DNA of 64,000 nt from Hydrotalea sandarakina (GCF_003254115.1 NZ_QKZV01000001.1:124001-188000); one strand, 5' to 3'. Shown: positions 1-8,776, counted from the stretch's first letter. Translations and numbers: made by a program. Notes: generated by a model not told the origin, from the sequence alone.

Positions 1-2
1 TA

Positions 3-431
3 AAAAAATTAGGGGTTGAGTTTATTGAACAGCCGCTGGCAAAAGAAAACTGGGAAGGAATGAAAGTATTGTTTCAACAATCACCCTTACCTCTTATTGC
101 AGATGAAAGTTGTGTAAGTGAACATGATGTGGCCAAATGCAAAGATCATTTTCATGGCATCAACATTAAACTTACAAAATGTAGTGGATTAACTCCGGCT
201 AAGCGAATGATTCATGAAGCTCGAAATTTAGGATTAAAAGTCATGATGGGAAGCATGAATGAATCAACAGTAGGTTCAGCAGCCATAGCGCAATTTTTAC
301 CTTTATTGGATTATGTTGATATGGATGGCCCCTTATTATTAAAAGAAGACATAGCAACAGGTTTAGAATTTAATGAAGGTAAGGTTCAAATAAAAGGAAA
401 TACCGGCTTAGGTATTGCGTTAAAACAATAA
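3..431 (+). CDS. Dipeptide epimerase (L-Ala-D/L-Glu epimerase type), 3' part only
   Basis: This is the C-terminal part of an enolase-superfamily enzyme; the reading frame is open to the left edge, so the true start lies outside the window. Visible landmarks are the metal-ligand strand ending EQPL, the next ligand segment IADES, the catalytic lysine strand KCSG, and the late barrel segment GSMNES, followed by a DMDGPLLL capping region. These match the dipeptide epimerase subgroup, which epimerises L-Ala-L-Glu-type dipeptides during murein peptide recycling. Substrate specificity cannot be fixed from a fragment, so other muconate-lactonising-like epimerases remain possible. trmH follows 24 bp downstream on the same strand. 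Confidence 0.85.
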   Translation, partial: KKLGVEFIEQPLAKENWEGMKVLFQQSPLPLIADESCVSEHDVAKCKDHFHGINIKLTKCSGLTPAKRMIHEARNLGLKVMMGSMNESTVGSAAIAQFLPLLDYVDMDGPLLLKEDIATGLEFNEGKVQIKGNTGLGIALKQ

Positions 432-455
432 TTAGTTAAATCATATTAATAATTT

Positions 456-1055
456 ATGACACCCGAACGTAGCCAAAAACTGTGGAATGTGTTGAATAAA
501 CGTCAACCCAATTTAACAGTGGTAATGGAAAATGTACAAGACCCGCATAACATATCTGCAGTAATGCGTAGTTGTGATGCAGTGGGCATTCAGGACATAT
601 ATATCATTACAACAAAAGTACCTCGCCATCGCAAATTTGGGGCAAAGAGTAGCAGCAGCGCCGCAAAATGGTTAACGATTCATGCGTTTGATAGTGTTGA
701 ATTATGTTATGAAGCCTTGCGAAAACAATATAATAAAATTTATACTACTCATTTAGCTTCTAATGCGGAATCTCTTTATTCAATTGATTTTGCTGTCAAT
801 AGTGTGGCTTTGGTATTTGGCAATGAACATGAAGGTGTTAGTGAATTGGCAAGAGAATTGGCCGATGGAAATTTTATTATTCCACAAGTGGGTATTATTC
901 AAAGCCTGAATATTTCTGTGGCTTGTGCGGTTAGTATTTATGAAGCATTTAGGCAAAAGCAAGTAGCCGGACACTACAATCAACCCGCATTAAATGCTGC
1001 GCATATGCAAACGGTTATGGAACAATGGGGGCTTATTGAAAATGAAGAAGTATAA
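456..1055 (+). CDS. trmH: tRNA/rRNA 2'-O-methyltransferase, SpoU family (TrmH-like)
   Basis: The 199-residue protein has the three SpoU/SPOUT motifs in order: an N..R helix (NISAVMRS, about residues 32-39), the VFGNEHEG knot strand near residue 125, and the IIPQVGIIQSLNIS segment near residue 145. These form the trefoil knot that binds S-adenosylmethionine. Members named TrmH methylate the ribose of G18 in tRNA; length and the short N-terminal arm fit TrmH better than the rRNA enzyme RlmB, which has an extra RNA-binding domain. The end of the gene overlaps the next start by 14 bp, so the two are probably co-transcribed. The exact RNA target is inferred from family resemblance. Confidence 0.88.
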   Translation: MTPERSQKLWNVLNKRQPNLTVVMENVQDPHNISAVMRSCDAVGIQDIYIITTKVPRHRKFGAKSSSSAAKWLTIHAFDSVELCYEALRKQYNKIYTTHLASNAESLYSIDFAVNSVALVFGNEHEGVSELARELADGNFIIPQVGIIQSLNISVACAVSIYEAFRQKQVAGHYNQPALNAAHMQTVMEQWGLIENEEV

Positions 1056-1557
1056 TAAAATTCATTGTATGAAGATTTCAATGTTGGTAATTGCGCTTTT
1101 CTTTTCAGTTTGTATTGTACAAGCACAAAATATAAGAAAAGTAAAAATTAAGGAGGTGTTGCATTATATCGACACTACTCAAAAACCCGTTGTTATTAAT
1201 TTTTGGGCCACCTGGTGTGCACCGTGTGTACATGAACTGGCCTATTTTGAAAAAGAAATACAAAAAGCTGCCGGCGATAAAGTTCAAATATTGTTGGTAA
1301 GTGTTGATTATGCAGATGACTATCCAAAAACAATTGAAAAATTTATACAGGAACATGGTTACACATCAACCGTATGGTGGTTAAACGAAACCAATGCCGC
1401 CGATTTTTGTCCTAAAATTGATAAAACTTGGAATGGAAATATTCCTGCTACATTGATGTATAATCCGTCAACTCATTACCGTAAGTTTTATAACAGGCAA
1501 TTAACTGCGCCCCAAATTCCTGAAGCTGTAGAGCAATTGTTAAGCACTGCCAATTAA
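1042..1557 (+). CDS. Secreted TlpA-like thioredoxin-fold protein
   Basis: A 171-residue protein with an N-terminal signal peptide (hydrophobic stretch ending VQAQ) followed by a thioredoxin fold carrying the redox motif WCAPC in the context FWATWCAPC. It is probably exported to the periplasm and acts as a thiol:disulfide reductase of the TlpA/ResA kind. I chose ATG 1042, which overlaps the end of trmH by 14 bp; ATG 1069 is equally possible and leaves a tidier 20-residue signal peptide. A longer frame from 994 lies inside trmH and is unlikely. The stop overlaps the convergent BrkB gene stop by 4 bp. The substrate is unknown. Confidence 0.85.
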   Translation: MKKYNKIHCMKISMLVIALFFSVCIVQAQNIRKVKIKEVLHYIDTTQKPVVINFWATWCAPCVHELAYFEKEIQKAAGDKVQILLVSVDYADDYPKTIEKFIQEHGYTSTVWWLNETNAADFCPKIDKTWNGNIPATLMYNPSTHYRKFYNRQLTAPQIPEAVEQLLSTAN

Positions 1558-2528
1558 TTTTGGAACTCTTCTTTACGAATATTCTTTTTCTTTTGTTCTT
1601 GGCCCTGCTGCGCTTGTTGTTGCAGTACCGTAATACTAACATTTAATTCAAAACCAATTAAAAGAATTAAGGAGTTTAAGTAAATAAGTAACATAATAAT
1701 TAACACCGTGCCGATTGAGCCATATACTTTGTTGTAACTACTGAAGTGATTAACCCAAAATGAAAAGCCAATGGTTGTAAGTAACATTAAAGTTGTTGCT
1801 AAAATAGAACCGGGGGAAATTAGTGGCCATTTTTTTTGAATGGCAGGAGCAAAACGGTAAATAAAAGCAATGCCAAAAAATATAAACAATACAATAATGC
1901 CCCACCTTACGGTGTTCCACCAAGGATAAAATGTTTTCTTTTTAAAATGAAAAAACTCACGCAATAAACCTGCTAATTCGCCTTGGCCAATCAATACCAA
2001 AAGTGAAGCAAGAACTAATAAGATTAATAAAGTGGTTAAGCGAATAGCGCGCCATCTTCTATGCAGGAAATAAGCTTTTTTTTCAGAAATAGATTTATCA
2101 AAAGTTCTAATAATACCCATGGTTGCATTCGATGCATAAAATAGCACCAAAATAAAACCGAACGAAAAGATACCCACATGTTTTTTCAGTAAATCGTTTA
2201 TAAGGGTATTAATTAATTTATAGGTATTTGAGTTGGGAGTTAAATCTTTAAATAAGTTCAGCATTTGCCCTTTAAAGTCGAATGAGTCGGGTAAATAAGG
2301 AATGATGGAAAAAATGAATAAAAACGCAGCAGGTAAAGCCATTATTAAATTGAATGAAATAGCTGAAGCACGATCAATAATGCCAATTTTATTGATTTGC
2401 TGAAAAAAAAATCGAATAACATAAAATAATGGAATGCCTTTGAAACCCGGAATAACAATTTGCTTGCTTTTTTTAATAGCAAAAGCAATAGGTGGAAAGG
2501 TAATAAGTTTAAGCTCCAACTTTGTCAC
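1554..2528 (-). CDS. YihY/BrkB-family inner-membrane protein
   Basis: A 324-residue integral membrane protein with about six hydrophobic segments and the characteristic SAISFNLIMALPAAFLF region near residues 55-72 of the YihY/BrkB family (sometimes misnamed ribonuclease BN). The molecular function of the family is not settled. The start is GTG, 2 bp after the mltG stop codon; no ATG exists before residue 63, which would remove the first conserved helix, so GTG is the best choice. The tight spacing suggests translational coupling with mltG. The tail is lysine- and glutamine-rich, and the stop overlaps the convergent thioredoxin-like gene. Confidence 0.85.
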   Translation of the reverse strand: MTKLELKLITFPPIAFAIKKSKQIVIPGFKGIPLFYVIRFFFQQINKIGIIDRASAISFNLIMALPAAFLFIFSIIPYLPDSFDFKGQMLNLFKDLTPNSNTYKLINTLINDLLKKHVGIFSFGFILVLFYASNATMGIIRTFDKSISEKKAYFLHRRWRAIRLTTLLILLVLASLLVLIGQGELAGLLREFFHFKKKTFYPWWNTVRWGIIVLFIFFGIAFIYRFAPAIQKKWPLISPGSILATTLMLLTTIGFSFWVNHFSSYNKVYGSIGTVLIIMLLIYLNSLILLIGFELNVSITVLQQQAQQGQEQKKKNIRKEEFQN

Positions 2529-2530
2529 GC

Positions 2531-3565
2531 TTACTTTTGTTTTTGTTTTTTTGCCATTTCAGCATCAAGTGCTTGTTGGTATTGTTTTGCATAAAAGCTA
2601 TGCTCAGCAAAATTACTGCTAAAGTGGCTGTAGCCGCTAAAATCGCTTTTCGCTACAAAGTATAGATAGTTGGTTTTGGGTGCATTTAAAACTATGTCAA
2701 TACATTTTGCAGAAGGCGTACAAATGGGTCCAGGCGGTAAACCCTTGTTTCGATAGGTGTTGTAGGGTGAAGGGGTAAACAAATATTTTTCATAAATACG
2801 CGTTAGAGCAAAATCCTTCATGGCATATTTGATGGTAGGGCAAGCTTGTAAAGCCATATTTTGATTTAATCGATTAATATAAACACTTGCAATTTTACCT
2901 CTTTCCTCATCTATATTTGATTCTTCCTCAACAATAGAAGCTAAAATGTAAACCTGTTTGGGTGATAATCCAAGGGCTTTTGCTTTTTCTAATCGATCAT
3001 TTTTGCTCCAAAAAATAGAATCTGCAACCGATAAACGATTAAAGATTTTTCTTAAAGAAGTATTCCAATAAAAAGTATAGGTGTCCGGAATAATGATGGT
3101 GAAAACGGTGCTTGTATCAACTTTATAAGGCAATAAAGAATCATTGCTATTCATAAAATTCATTACCTGACTTGAGTCAATAGCAAAATTTTTGGCAATG
3201 AGTTTAGCCAAATCCTCTTTTAATCTTAGTTTATTAATTACCAGGTTAACGGCAGCCTGCTGATTATTTTTCAGCATCCGCACAATGGATAAAGCACTAG
3301 CGTTTTTATTGACTTCATATTTGCCGGGCTTTACGTGCTTGGCAATATTTAATTCTTTCAAAACAAATTGAAACGGCCAGCCCCGTTTAATAATGTGTTG
3401 TTTTAGCAAAGCTTGTGTTATTAAACTGGCTGATAAACTATCTTCCGACAAAGTGAAATACTGCTTTTTTTCCGAGAAAGCTGTTGCAGGGCTTTTTAAA
3501 TAAATAAAAAATGCAATAGCTAAACCTGCTATAATAAGCACAGCTAAACCAATTACCTTTCGCAT
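2531..3565 (-). CDS. mltG: Endolytic murein transglycosylase MltG
   Basis: A 344-residue YceG/MltG protein: one N-terminal membrane anchor (residues 5-25), a LysM-like region, then the catalytic domain with the signature LASIVEEES near residue 210, where the first Glu of EEES is the expected catalytic acid, and the downstream YNTYRNKGLPPGPI segment. MltG cuts nascent glycan strands in the periplasm and sets their length. It starts 66 bp after the end of secG, just beyond a strong terminator, so it probably has its own promoter, although none is obvious. It is followed at 2 bp by the BrkB-family gene. Confidence 0.93.
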   Translation of the reverse strand: MRKVIGLAVLIIAGLAIAFFIYLKSPATAFSEKKQYFTLSEDSLSASLITQALLKQHIIKRGWPFQFVLKELNIAKHVKPGKYEVNKNASALSIVRMLKNNQQAAVNLVINKLRLKEDLAKLIAKNFAIDSSQVMNFMNSNDSLLPYKVDTSTVFTIIIPDTYTFYWNTSLRKIFNRLSVADSIFWSKNDRLEKAKALGLSPKQVYILASIVEEESNIDEERGKIASVYINRLNQNMALQACPTIKYAMKDFALTRIYEKYLFTPSPYNTYRNKGLPPGPICTPSAKCIDIVLNAPKTNYLYFVAKSDFSGYSHFSSNFAEHSFYAKQYQQALDAEMAKKQKQK

Positions 3566-3581
3566 AGAGGTTCAATATAAT

Positions 3582-3612
3582 AAAAAACCCTGTCTGTTAC
3601 AAACAGACAGGG
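3582..3612 (-). terminator. Rho-independent terminator after secG
   Basis: A perfect 11-bp stem (CCCTGTCTGTT at 3588-3598 with AACAGACAGGG at 3602-3612) closes a 3-nt loop. On the minus strand it is followed directly by six U residues (A-run at 3582-3587). It lies 19 bp beyond the secG stop and should end the miaB-to-secG transcript. On the plus strand the right arm is followed by an A/T-rich tract, so weak bidirectional activity is possible. Confidence 0.9.
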
Positions 3613-3631
3613 CAAAAATATTTTTTACTGT

Positions 3632-3961
3632 TTACTTAGTGGCTGGGGGAGTATTTAAAGGAATACTGTTGGCCGGAGTTGTATTTTGGTTAGTGTTTAC
3701 TTTTTGAATAATGGAAGTATCAGGGCCTTTTGTTGAGCCTCTGAAAATTAGGGTAGAGAATAAAGCAAGTACACCTATTATAGCTGCAAATAACCATGTT
3801 CCTTTTTCTAAAACATCAGTTGTTTGTTTAACACCCATAATTTGATTGCCAAAACTACCTACATTGCCTGCTAAACCACCACCTTTGGGGTTTTGAATTA
3901 AAACAATAAACCCTAATGCTACACAAGCAATTACAATTAAAATAATAAAAACTACAGTCAT
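3632..3961 (-). CDS. secG: Preprotein translocase subunit SecG
   Basis: A 109-residue protein with the SecG plan: a first membrane helix (residues 2-22), a glycine-rich cytoplasmic loop containing IQNPKGGGL, a second helix around residues 55-73, and a polar tail rich in Asn, Thr and Pro. SecG assists the SecYE channel in protein export. It starts 1 bp after the end of the upstream acidic protein gene, so it is the last gene of the miaB-lptE operon and is followed by a strong terminator. Confidence 0.93.
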   Translation of the reverse strand: MTVVFIILIVIACVALGFIVLIQNPKGGGLAGNVGSFGNQIMGVKQTTDVLEKGTWLFAAIIGVLALFSTLIFRGSTKGPDTSIIQKVNTNQNTTPANSIPLNTPPATK

Positions 3962-3962
3962 G

Positions 3963-5249
3963 CTATATTTCTTTTAGTTGTTCAATTTTTTTTGCAAAAT
4001 AAGCGGATTTATCAGGATCTAAAAAACTTAATTTAATATAAACCTGCACAGCTTTATCTATTTTGCCTTGTTTTACCAAAACTTCAGCCATGGTTTCCGT
4101 AATAATTTCTTTGGTTTGATTGGAAGTTTGGGCAATACCCGGTATAATACTATCAATTTCAGTTTGATGATGGGCTTGCATTTCAGGGGTTTGCTGGTTT
4201 TTGACAATTTTTAACCAGTCGGTAAATTTTAATAACTGTTTACTTAGTTTGTCTTGTGGTTCTCTGGTTAAATCGGCTGTAATACCCAATGAACCAAAAT
4301 AATCAATGGTATGAAAATGAACCGGTTCATAAGTTAATTCCTCTTCCGACTCAACCGGCTGTTGAAAACTGGCCCATTGAGCTGCAATAGTTTCGGTTAA
4401 TTTTTCATTTTCTTCAACTAATTCGGTACTATTATTGTCAGTTAACGGCTGCTCAATGCTTTCTTCTTCTGTATGAGAGTTGCTTTCTAACTCAACATCC
4501 TTCAATTGCCGTATTTGCTCGGCAATATCCATATTGTTGGTTGGCTCAACTATTTTATTGTCAACTTCCTCATTTGAATTGGATATTGTTAAAACAGATT
4601 TGTCTTGTTCAATATCTTCAACAACTTCATGCCCAAGTGTATGTTCTTGTTCAATTGGGGAAGATTCATGCTGCGCATCAGAATCATCAACTTCCTTTAA
4701 ATTTACGTCAGTTGGTAAATTTGCTTCAGTTGGTAAATTTGCTTCAGTTGGTTCGTGCTGCGAAAGTTGATGCTGTTCATTTTCATTTAGTACTTCATTA
4801 TTCGTATTAATTTCAGCTGTAGCTTCTATTGGTAATGCTTCAATTTTTTCATTCTCTTCAACAGAATGGGCCGGCATTTCCTCAATTGTATGCTCAATAT
4901 CATTTGTGCTACTATGCAAAGCCGGTACTTCATCTACCAAATCAGCATTGTCATTCTGTATTGTAATTTGGTCAGTGGCTTGTGTTACTTGTAAAGGGGC
5001 TGCCTCTTTTTCGTTTACGGTTGCAAGTAAATACTGCATCCAGTTTATATTGCCTGATGACGCCCAAATAAAAGCCATTGTAGGATTTGAAATAGCTTGA
5101 TGATTGAGCTGTAGTTTCGCTGCCAGTAAAACTTGTGCGGGTGTAAAGAATGGGTATTCTGTACAAATTTGCTGCAAATTTTCAATCGCAACTTCTTGTA
5201 AAGGTTGTTGCAATAGGGCATAAGCAGTTTGATTGATTACAGCATTCAT
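3963..5249 (-). CDS. Acidic, repeat-containing protein of unknown function
   Basis: I do not recognise a named family. The 428-residue product has a folded N-terminus (about 75 residues, helical, Ala/Gln-rich), a long low-complexity acidic middle (roughly residues 85-290, rich in Glu, Asn and Asp), and a helical C-terminus of about 110 residues ending in a TPR-like pair of helices (KQGKIDKAVQVYIKLSFLDP). There is no signal peptide, so it is probably cytoplasmic. ATG 5249 is preferred over an upstream TTG at 5264. It sits between lptE and secG with 22 and 1 bp spacing, which suggests a link to envelope or export functions, but that is context only. Three 18-bp tandem repeats lie in the acidic part. 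Confidence 0.75.
   Translation of the reverse strand: MNAVINQTAYALLQQPLQEVAIENLQQICTEYPFFTPAQVLLAAKLQLNHQAISNPTMAFIWASSGNINWMQYLLATVNEKEAAPLQVTQATDQITIQNDNADLVDEVPALHSSTNDIEHTIEEMPAHSVEENEKIEALPIEATAEINTNNEVLNENEQHQLSQHEPTEANLPTEANLPTDVNLKEVDDSDAQHESSPIEQEHTLGHEVVEDIEQDKSVLTISNSNEEVDNKIVEPTNNMDIAEQIRQLKDVELESNSHTEEESIEQPLTDNNSTELVEENEKLTETIAAQWASFQQPVESEEELTYEPVHFHTIDYFGSLGITADLTREPQDKLSKQLLKFTDWLKIVKNQQTPEMQAHHQTEIDSIIPGIAQTSNQTKEIITETMAEVLVKQGKIDKAVQVYIKLSFLDPDKSAYFAKKIEQLKEI
4699..4752 (-). repeat. Three tandem 18-bp units inside the acidic protein gene
   Basis: Three adjacent copies of an 18-bp unit, AAATTTRCKTCAGTTGGT on the plus strand, occupy 4699-4716, 4717-4734 and 4735-4752. The last two are identical; the first differs at two positions. 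They encode repeated Thr-Glu-Ala-Asn-Leu-Pro units (Thr-Asp-Val-Asn in the third translated copy) in the disordered acidic region. The repeat keeps the reading frame, so copy number could vary without breaking the gene. Confidence 0.9.
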
Positions 5250-5271
5250 GTTGTGAAAATACAATATTTAT

Positions 5272-5835
5272 TTACCAGTTCGAAAAAATATGGTTAAAAA
5301 TATCATCTGTAATATTGCTTACAATAGTTGAAAGTAATTGCCCCTCTGCTTGTTGTAAGGATAGGTTAGAAGAAAAGTCGTAATTACGGCTTACATCAAA
5401 TTCGTCGGTTTTATTATCAACATTGTTTTTTACGGTAATATGGGCAGCAACAGTTAATCGGTTTGCTGTAGCTTGCTGTGAGGAAATGGCAGCCGTGGAA
5501 ACGGAATAATCTGAAATGTAACCGCTAACTACCAAATTAGCATCATCGCTATTAGTGCGAATTAATTTGGTTTGACTGGCAATTTTTAATTGCAGTTTAT
5601 CCGTTAATTGTGGGCTTAATTGTGGGTTAACATAACTGGCTCTATTTTCAATAAATCCAATTTTGATGGTTTTGATTTTTGAATAATCTATTGACACATC
5701 TTTAAATGAATAAATTTTACAAGCATTCAATAATGCAAAGCCTAAAAATAAAAGTATTTGCAATGCATAGTTTCTGGAAAAGCTTTTGTGCCCAAGTTTT
5801 ATTTGGATGAATGATAGTTTATTCTTCAATGTCAT
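5272..5835 (-). CDS. lptE: LPS assembly lipoprotein LptE-like
   Basis: A 187-residue lipoprotein: signal sequence with lipobox LLNAC (Cys39), then an LptE-type alpha/beta domain beginning with a SFKDVSIDYSKIKTIKI strand. In Gram-negative bacteria LptE plugs the LptD barrel and helps to place lipopolysaccharide in the outer leaflet. The Bacteroidota versions are very divergent from the E. coli protein, so the assignment rests on size, lipobox, the YSFKDVSI opening and the conserved position after the sigma-54 activator. The start overlaps the upstream gene's stop by 17 bp, implying coupling. The matching lptD is at 26.9-29.6 kb. Confidence 0.85.
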   Translation of the reverse strand: MTLKNKLSFIQIKLGHKSFSRNYALQILLFLGFALLNACKIYSFKDVSIDYSKIKTIKIGFIENRASYVNPQLSPQLTDKLQLKIASQTKLIRTNSDDANLVVSGYISDYSVSTAAISSQQATANRLTVAAHITVKNNVDNKTDEFDVSRNYDFSSNLSLQQAEGQLLSTIVSNITDDIFNHIFSNW

Positions 5836-7108
5836 ATTCTTTCAATTTACGGTAAAGGGTACGCTCACTAATGCCCAAATCAGAAGCGGCATCTTTTCGT
5901 TTGCCTTTGTGTTTTTTAAGTGCTTTAATAATCAGTTCTTTTTCTTTATCCATAATATTCAACGATTCTTCAACAACCTCATGATGGTGTAAATCGTCGT
6001 GATTAATTAATAAGGGTTGATTGCCTGTACCAATTACAGGAGTTGTTATCGGGCTTGCCGGTGAGGGTATGGTACCCGGAAACACCGGATGTAAACCATC
6101 TTCATGATGGGCAGCATCATGAATTAATGATTCCTTTGTAAACTGTGCGGCAGTTCCTGCTAAAGAAGGATTCTTTAAAATTTCCAGGAACATTTTTTTC
6201 AACTCTGTTACATCTTTTTTCATATCGAAAAAAAGTTTGTAAAGAATTTCGCGTTCATTCGCAAATTCAGGATGAGCTGAATCAGTTGTATGTGCTAATA
6301 CCGGTAAATTATTGTTTTGATGTCTTTCGGGTAAAAATCTTCTTAATTCTTGCGCTGATAAAATTTGTTCGCTGCTTAGAACGGATATCTGCTCAGCCAA
6401 GTTTTTTAATTCGCGAACATTTCCCGGAAAGGGATATTGCATTAAAATCATTTTGGCTTCTTCACTTAATTGAACCGGATTGGTTTTATAACGTTCAGCA
6501 AAATCAACCACAAATTTTCTAAATAATAAGGGAATATCTTCTTTTCTGTCGCGTAATGCAGGTACGCGAATTGGAACTGTACTTAAACGATAGTATAAAT
6601 CTTGCCGAAAGCGGCCTTTTTCTGCAAATTCAATTAATTCACGGTTGGTAGCTGCTATAACCCTAACATCGGTTTTTTGCACTTTAGATGAGCCTACGCG
6701 AATGAATTCACCTGTTTCTAAAACTCTTAATAAACGAGCTTGCGTACCCATTGGCATTTCACCAATTTCATCTAAAAAAATGGTACCCCCGTTTACTGTT
6801 TCAAAATAGCCCTTTCTACTATCTACCGCACCGGTAAAAGCACCCTTTTCGTGGCCAAACAATTCTGAGTCAATGGTTCCTTCCGGAATGGCACCGCAGT
6901 TTACAGCAATGAATGGATTATGTTTACGTGCAGAAAGTGCATGAATGATTTGTGAAAATACTTCTTTACCAACACCACTTTCGCCTACAATTAAAACAGT
7001 TAAATCGGTAGCTGCAACCTGTACGGCAGTATCTAATGCAAAGTTTAGGGCAGGTGAGTTGCCTATAATGCCAAATCGGTTTTTTATGCTTTGTAAATCC
7101 ATACGCAT
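5819..7108 (-). CDS. Sigma-54-dependent transcriptional activator without receiver domain
   Basis: A 429-residue bacterial enhancer-binding protein. The AAA+ domain starts almost at the N-terminus: Walker A GESGVGKE (residues 42-49), the sigma-54 contact loop GAFTGA (89-94), then Walker B with FLDEIGEM near 120, and the arginine-finger region after it. A roughly 100-residue linker containing a His-rich stretch (HDDLHHHE) leads to a Fis-type helix-turn-helix in the last 40 residues (DLGISERTLYRKLKEY). There is no receiver, PAS or GAF domain, so activity must be set by concentration or by a partner protein, as with PspF. It lies between miaB and lptE in one operon; its target promoters cannot be named from the sequence. 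Confidence 0.93.
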   Translation of the reverse strand: MRMDLQSIKNRFGIIGNSPALNFALDTAVQVAATDLTVLIVGESGVGKEVFSQIIHALSARKHNPFIAVNCGAIPEGTIDSELFGHEKGAFTGAVDSRKGYFETVNGGTIFLDEIGEMPMGTQARLLRVLETGEFIRVGSSKVQKTDVRVIAATNRELIEFAEKGRFRQDLYYRLSTVPIRVPALRDRKEDIPLLFRKFVVDFAERYKTNPVQLSEEAKMILMQYPFPGNVRELKNLAEQISVLSSEQILSAQELRRFLPERHQNNNLPVLAHTTDSAHPEFANEREILYKLFFDMKKDVTELKKMFLEILKNPSLAGTAAQFTKESLIHDAAHHEDGLHPVFPGTIPSPASPITTPVIGTGNQPLLINHDDLHHHEVVEESLNIMDKEKELIIKALKKHKGKRKDAASDLGISERTLYRKLKEYDIEE

Positions 7109-7142
7109 TCATGTTAATTCATTCAGTTACTGAATTCTTATA

Positions 7143-8567
7143 TTAAGCAACAATTTGTCCTATTAAAGTAGCCTGTGTTGCGCTTTCTACCTGCACATTT
7201 ACATAGTCGCCCGGTTTAAAGTTGTAGTGAGCTTTTGGAAATACCAGCATTTTGTTTTGAGAGTTTCTGCCTTTCCAAAATGTGGCATCTTTTTTACTTT
7301 CACCTTCAATTAAAACTTCAAAAGTTTTACCAATATCTTTTTCATTACTTTTTTTCGATAGTTCATTCTGAAGATTGATGATTTCTTGTAATCTGCGTTT
7401 TTTTACTTCCTCAGGCACATCATCGGTAAATCTTCTGGCAGCTAATGTTCCCGGTCTTTCGCTGTAAAAGAACATATAAGCATAATCATATTGTGCATAT
7501 TCCATTGCACTTAAAGTATCATTATGTTCTTCTTCAGTTTCAGTACAAAAGCCTGATATAATATCGGTACTAATAGCGCAATCGGGAATAATTTCTTTAA
7601 TTCTATCTACTTTGGCTAAATACCATTCGCGGCTGTAAGTACGATTCATAAGTTGCAAAATACGTGTGTTGCCACTTTGAATGGGTAAGTGAATGTATTT
7701 GCAAATGTTTTTATATTTCGCCATGGTGTAAAGCACTTCATCCGTAATGTCTTTAGGATGTGAGGTACTGAAACGTACCCTTAATAAGGGATGAAGAAGT
7801 GCTACTTTTTCTAATAATTGGGCAAAATTTACAGTAGTGTTTGTTGATTCATCGAACCAATAATAGCTGTCAACATTTTGACCCAGAAGGGTAACTTCGC
7901 GAAAACCTTTTTCCACCAAATCTTTAATTTCTTCTATAATAGAATTGGCACTTCTGCTACGTTCACGACCGCGGGTAAAGGGTACAACACAAAAACTGCA
8001 CATATTATTGCAACCGCGCATAATAGATACAAATGCAGTAACGCCATTGCTATCTAAACGTACCGGTGAAATATCAGCATAGGTTTCTTCTCGGCTTAAT
8101 AAAACATTTACTGCTTTTTGTCCGGTTTCAGCTTCGGTAATTAAAGCGGGTAAACTGCGGTAGGCATCGGGTCCAACAACTATATCAACCAGTTTTTCTT
8201 CTTCTAACAATTTGGTTTTTAAACGTTCTGCCATACACCCCAAAACGCCAATTAACAAGTCAGGTTTTTGTTCTTTTATTTTTCTGAACTCGGTTAAACG
8301 TTTGCGTATGGTTTGTTCTGCCTTTTCGCGAATGGAACAGGTGTTTAAAAGAATTAACGAGGCTTCTTCAAATTGTCTTGTAGCCCCAAAACCTTCCTGG
8401 TGTAATATGGAAGCTACAATTTCGCTGTCACTAAAATTCATTTGACAGCCATAGCTTTCAATATAAAATTTTTTATGAAACAGGGCAGACTCTTGACCAA
8501 CAGGTGCATAAGCTTCACCTTGCCGCTTTTCATCGTGTAATTTGGTAGGTATTTCAAATACGTTCAT
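7143..8567 (-). CDS. miaB: tRNA-2-methylthio-N6-dimethylallyladenosine synthase MiaB
   Basis: A 474-residue methylthiotransferase with all parts present: N-terminal UPF0004 domain with iron-sulfur cysteines at about 41 (YGCQMN), 77 (NTCSIRE) and 111 (LGCMAERL); radical-SAM motif CxxxCxxC at Cys186, 190 and 193; and a C-terminal TRAM domain. MiaB adds a methylthio group to i6A37 of tRNAs reading UNN codons. The [11 protein letters not shown] sequence favours MiaB over the MtaB and RimO paralogues. It is the first gene of the minus-strand run to secG, 34 bp before the sigma-54 activator. Confidence 0.95.
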   Translation of the reverse strand: MNVFEIPTKLHDEKRQGEAYAPVGQESALFHKKFYIESYGCQMNFSDSEIVASILHQEGFGATRQFEEASLILLNTCSIREKAEQTIRKRLTEFRKIKEQKPDLLIGVLGCMAERLKTKLLEEEKLVDIVVGPDAYRSLPALITEAETGQKAVNVLLSREETYADISPVRLDSNGVTAFVSIMRGCNNMCSFCVVPFTRGRERSRSANSIIEEIKDLVEKGFREVTLLGQNVDSYYWFDESTNTTVNFAQLLEKVALLHPLLRVRFSTSHPKDITDEVLYTMAKYKNICKYIHLPIQSGNTRILQLMNRTYSREWYLAKVDRIKEIIPDCAISTDIISGFCTETEEEHNDTLSAMEYAQYDYAYMFFYSERPGTLAARRFTDDVPEEVKKRRLQEIINLQNELSKKSNEKDIGKTFEVLIEGESKKDATFWKGRNSQNKMLVFPKAHYNFKPGDYVNVQVESATQATLIGQIVA

Positions 8568-8589
8568 TGCACATTTTCATTTTGGAGTG

Positions 8590-8597
8590 CAAAAATA
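8590..8597 (-). promoter_or_regulatory. Possible -7 promoter box for miaB
   Basis: The minus strand reads TATTTTTG, an exact match to the Bacteroidota -7 consensus TAnnTTTG, 22 bp before the miaB ATG. No TTG is found at the expected -33 spacing, so the call rests on one element and on position. Confidence 0.35.
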
Positions 8598-8636
8598 CAC
8601 TTTTAAAGCAAGCGGTGACACTTTGTCAGCAGTACA

Positions 8637-8669
8637 TTGGTTAATTTTAAGGAAATGCCTTTACTTTTG
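8637..8669 (+). promoter_or_regulatory. Promoter for the DUF3078 gene
   Basis: TTG at 8637-8639 and TACTTTTG at 8662-8669 are separated by 22 bp, fitting the Bacteroidota vegetative promoter (TTG, about 19-23 bp, TAnnTTTG). It predicts an untranslated leader of about 100 nt, which contains a 7-bp inverted repeat (CCCTGCT at 8715-8721 with AGCAGGG at 8741-8747). Confidence 0.45.
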
Positions 8670-8776
8670 TAAAAATTTGAGCAAGCCTATTTCATTGTTT
8701 TTACACTTTTTTTGCCCTGCTGGTGTTCTTATTGGAAATTAGCAGGGGTTTACTTGTATAAATGGCCATACTTAAC

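Noticed and set aside
4699-4752. Tandem 18-bp repeats as a CRISPR array
   Set aside because: The units are directly adjacent with no spacers and keep a coding frame; no cas gene is present.
4480-4810. Two overlapping plus-strand frames of about 90 residues
   Set aside because: Produced by the low-complexity acidic coding region read backwards, including the tandem repeats.
6145-6522. 125-residue plus-strand frame inside the sigma-54 activator gene
   Set aside because: Antisense shadow of a strongly conserved gene; no domain, signal or promoter.
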